A DNA stretch of 64,000 bases. It comes from Cellvibrionaceae bacterium. GTDB taxonomy: Bacteria; Pseudomonadota; Gammaproteobacteria; Pseudomonadales; Cellvibrionaceae. The stretch spans positions 45,542 to 109,541 of the forward strand of contig JAGKWQ010000012.1 of assembly GCA_021151825.1 (NCBI GenBank). Direction: 5' to 3'. The translations under genes were made by a program, and so were the position numbers. Shown here in pieces: positions 63,904 to 64,000 of this stretch. The notes beneath the pieces were generated by a model. It was not told the origin of the DNA. It did not search any database and was given only the letters and a program-made list of their open reading frames with translations. Every line of letters begins with the position of its first letter. Position 1 is the first letter of the stretch.

Positions 63904-64000
63904 TGAACTGCACCCCAAAAGTTGGACATAACCGCAGGGGTTTAACGAAAGGACTGGGTTCGGTATTGCACCGGACTCAGTCCTTTTAGTTTCAGCTTTA
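63904..64000 (-). mobile_element. IS3-family insertion sequence, right-edge fragment
   Basis: The terminal inverted repeat (TGAACTGCACCCCAAAAGTT, continuing GGACA) begins at 63904. The end of an IS3-type transposase follows on the minus strand (stop at 63942). The element lies only 42 nt past the fimX stop and continues out of the window. Confidence 0.85.
63942..64000 (-). CDS. IS3-family transposase OrfB, C-terminal fragment
   Basis: The visible end reads KLKLKGLSPVQYRTQSFR and stop, the typical C-terminus of IS150-group IS3 DDE transposases (LSPVQYR). The remainder of the gene lies beyond the right edge. AAAGGACTG and CAGTCCTTT around the end of the gene form a hairpin (63948-63990), possibly a terminator. 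Confidence 0.85.
   Translation of the reverse strand, partial: KLKLKGLSPVQYRTQSFR

Overview
The window looks like a chromosomal segment of a soil or freshwater polysaccharide-degrading gammaproteobacterium of the Cellvibrio type (Cellvibrionaceae). The inference rests on a chitin-active AA10-CBM5-CBM73 lytic polysaccharide monooxygenase, serine-rich linkers, TonB receptors, creBCD, an assimilatory nitrate reductase fused to a CysJ-like flavoprotein, a FimX homologue, PEP-CTERM-like proteins and a biotype-1 PEP carboxylase. No rRNA, tRNA, CRISPR array or prophage was seen. An IS3-family element begins at the extreme right edge.

Layout. 0-1.2 kb: end of a divergent NodB-fold (polysaccharide deacetylase-like) gene and a YaeR/GloA2-type glyoxalase-fold gene. 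1.5-13.3 kb: one long leftward chemosensory operon (mcp, cheY, STAS, cheA, cheW, mcp, mcp, cheR, cheD, cheB, REC-EAL phosphodiesterase). 13.6-18.0 kb: leftward minor-pilin operon pilE-fimT-pilV-pilW-pilX, without pilY1, whose PilX has a very large repeat-containing C-terminus. 18.5-21.1 kb: ppc. 22.2-26.7 kb: LPMO, YbiI-type zinc finger protein, a secreted basic-secretory-protein peptidase with a beta/gamma-crystallin tail, small stress-type genes. 27-33 kb: glucose/sorbosone dehydrogenase-like protein, two paralogous PEP-CTERM-like proteins flanking a GH37 trehalase, and small proteins. 33.2-40.2 kb: AsmA, MAPEG, then creB-creC-creD-vanZ-like-small membrane protein. 40.8-43.8 kb: TonB receptor and a third PEP-CTERM-like protein. 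44.2-49.3 kb: two large hybrid histidine kinases. 49.6-53.0 kb: accessory, AT-richer block with EcsC, a membrane protein, a PD-(D/E)XK nuclease-like protein with a topoisomerase-type zinc ribbon, a tiny ORF and a Sel1 protein. 53.2-59.4 kb: fused nitrate reductase, preceded by a convincing sigma-54 promoter, and an sCache_2 chemoreceptor. 59.6-63.9 kb: PilZ-domain protein and FimX. 63.9-64 kb: end of an IS3-family insertion sequence.

Themes. Surface behaviour and cyclic-di-GMP recur: type IV pilus minor pilins, FimX, a PilZ-domain protein, an EAL response regulator translationally coupled to cheB, and a CheA whose linker holds two repeats resembling the MshEN fold. Together they suggest that a chemosensory pathway, c-di-GMP turnover and pilus function are linked here; this linkage is inference. 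The candidates I consider most worth checking are the CheA linker domain, the PilX repeat domain in an operon lacking pilY1, the nuclease/zinc-ribbon protein, the DnaA-box-containing intergenic repeat family, and the sigma-54/NtrC control region of the fused nitrate reductase.
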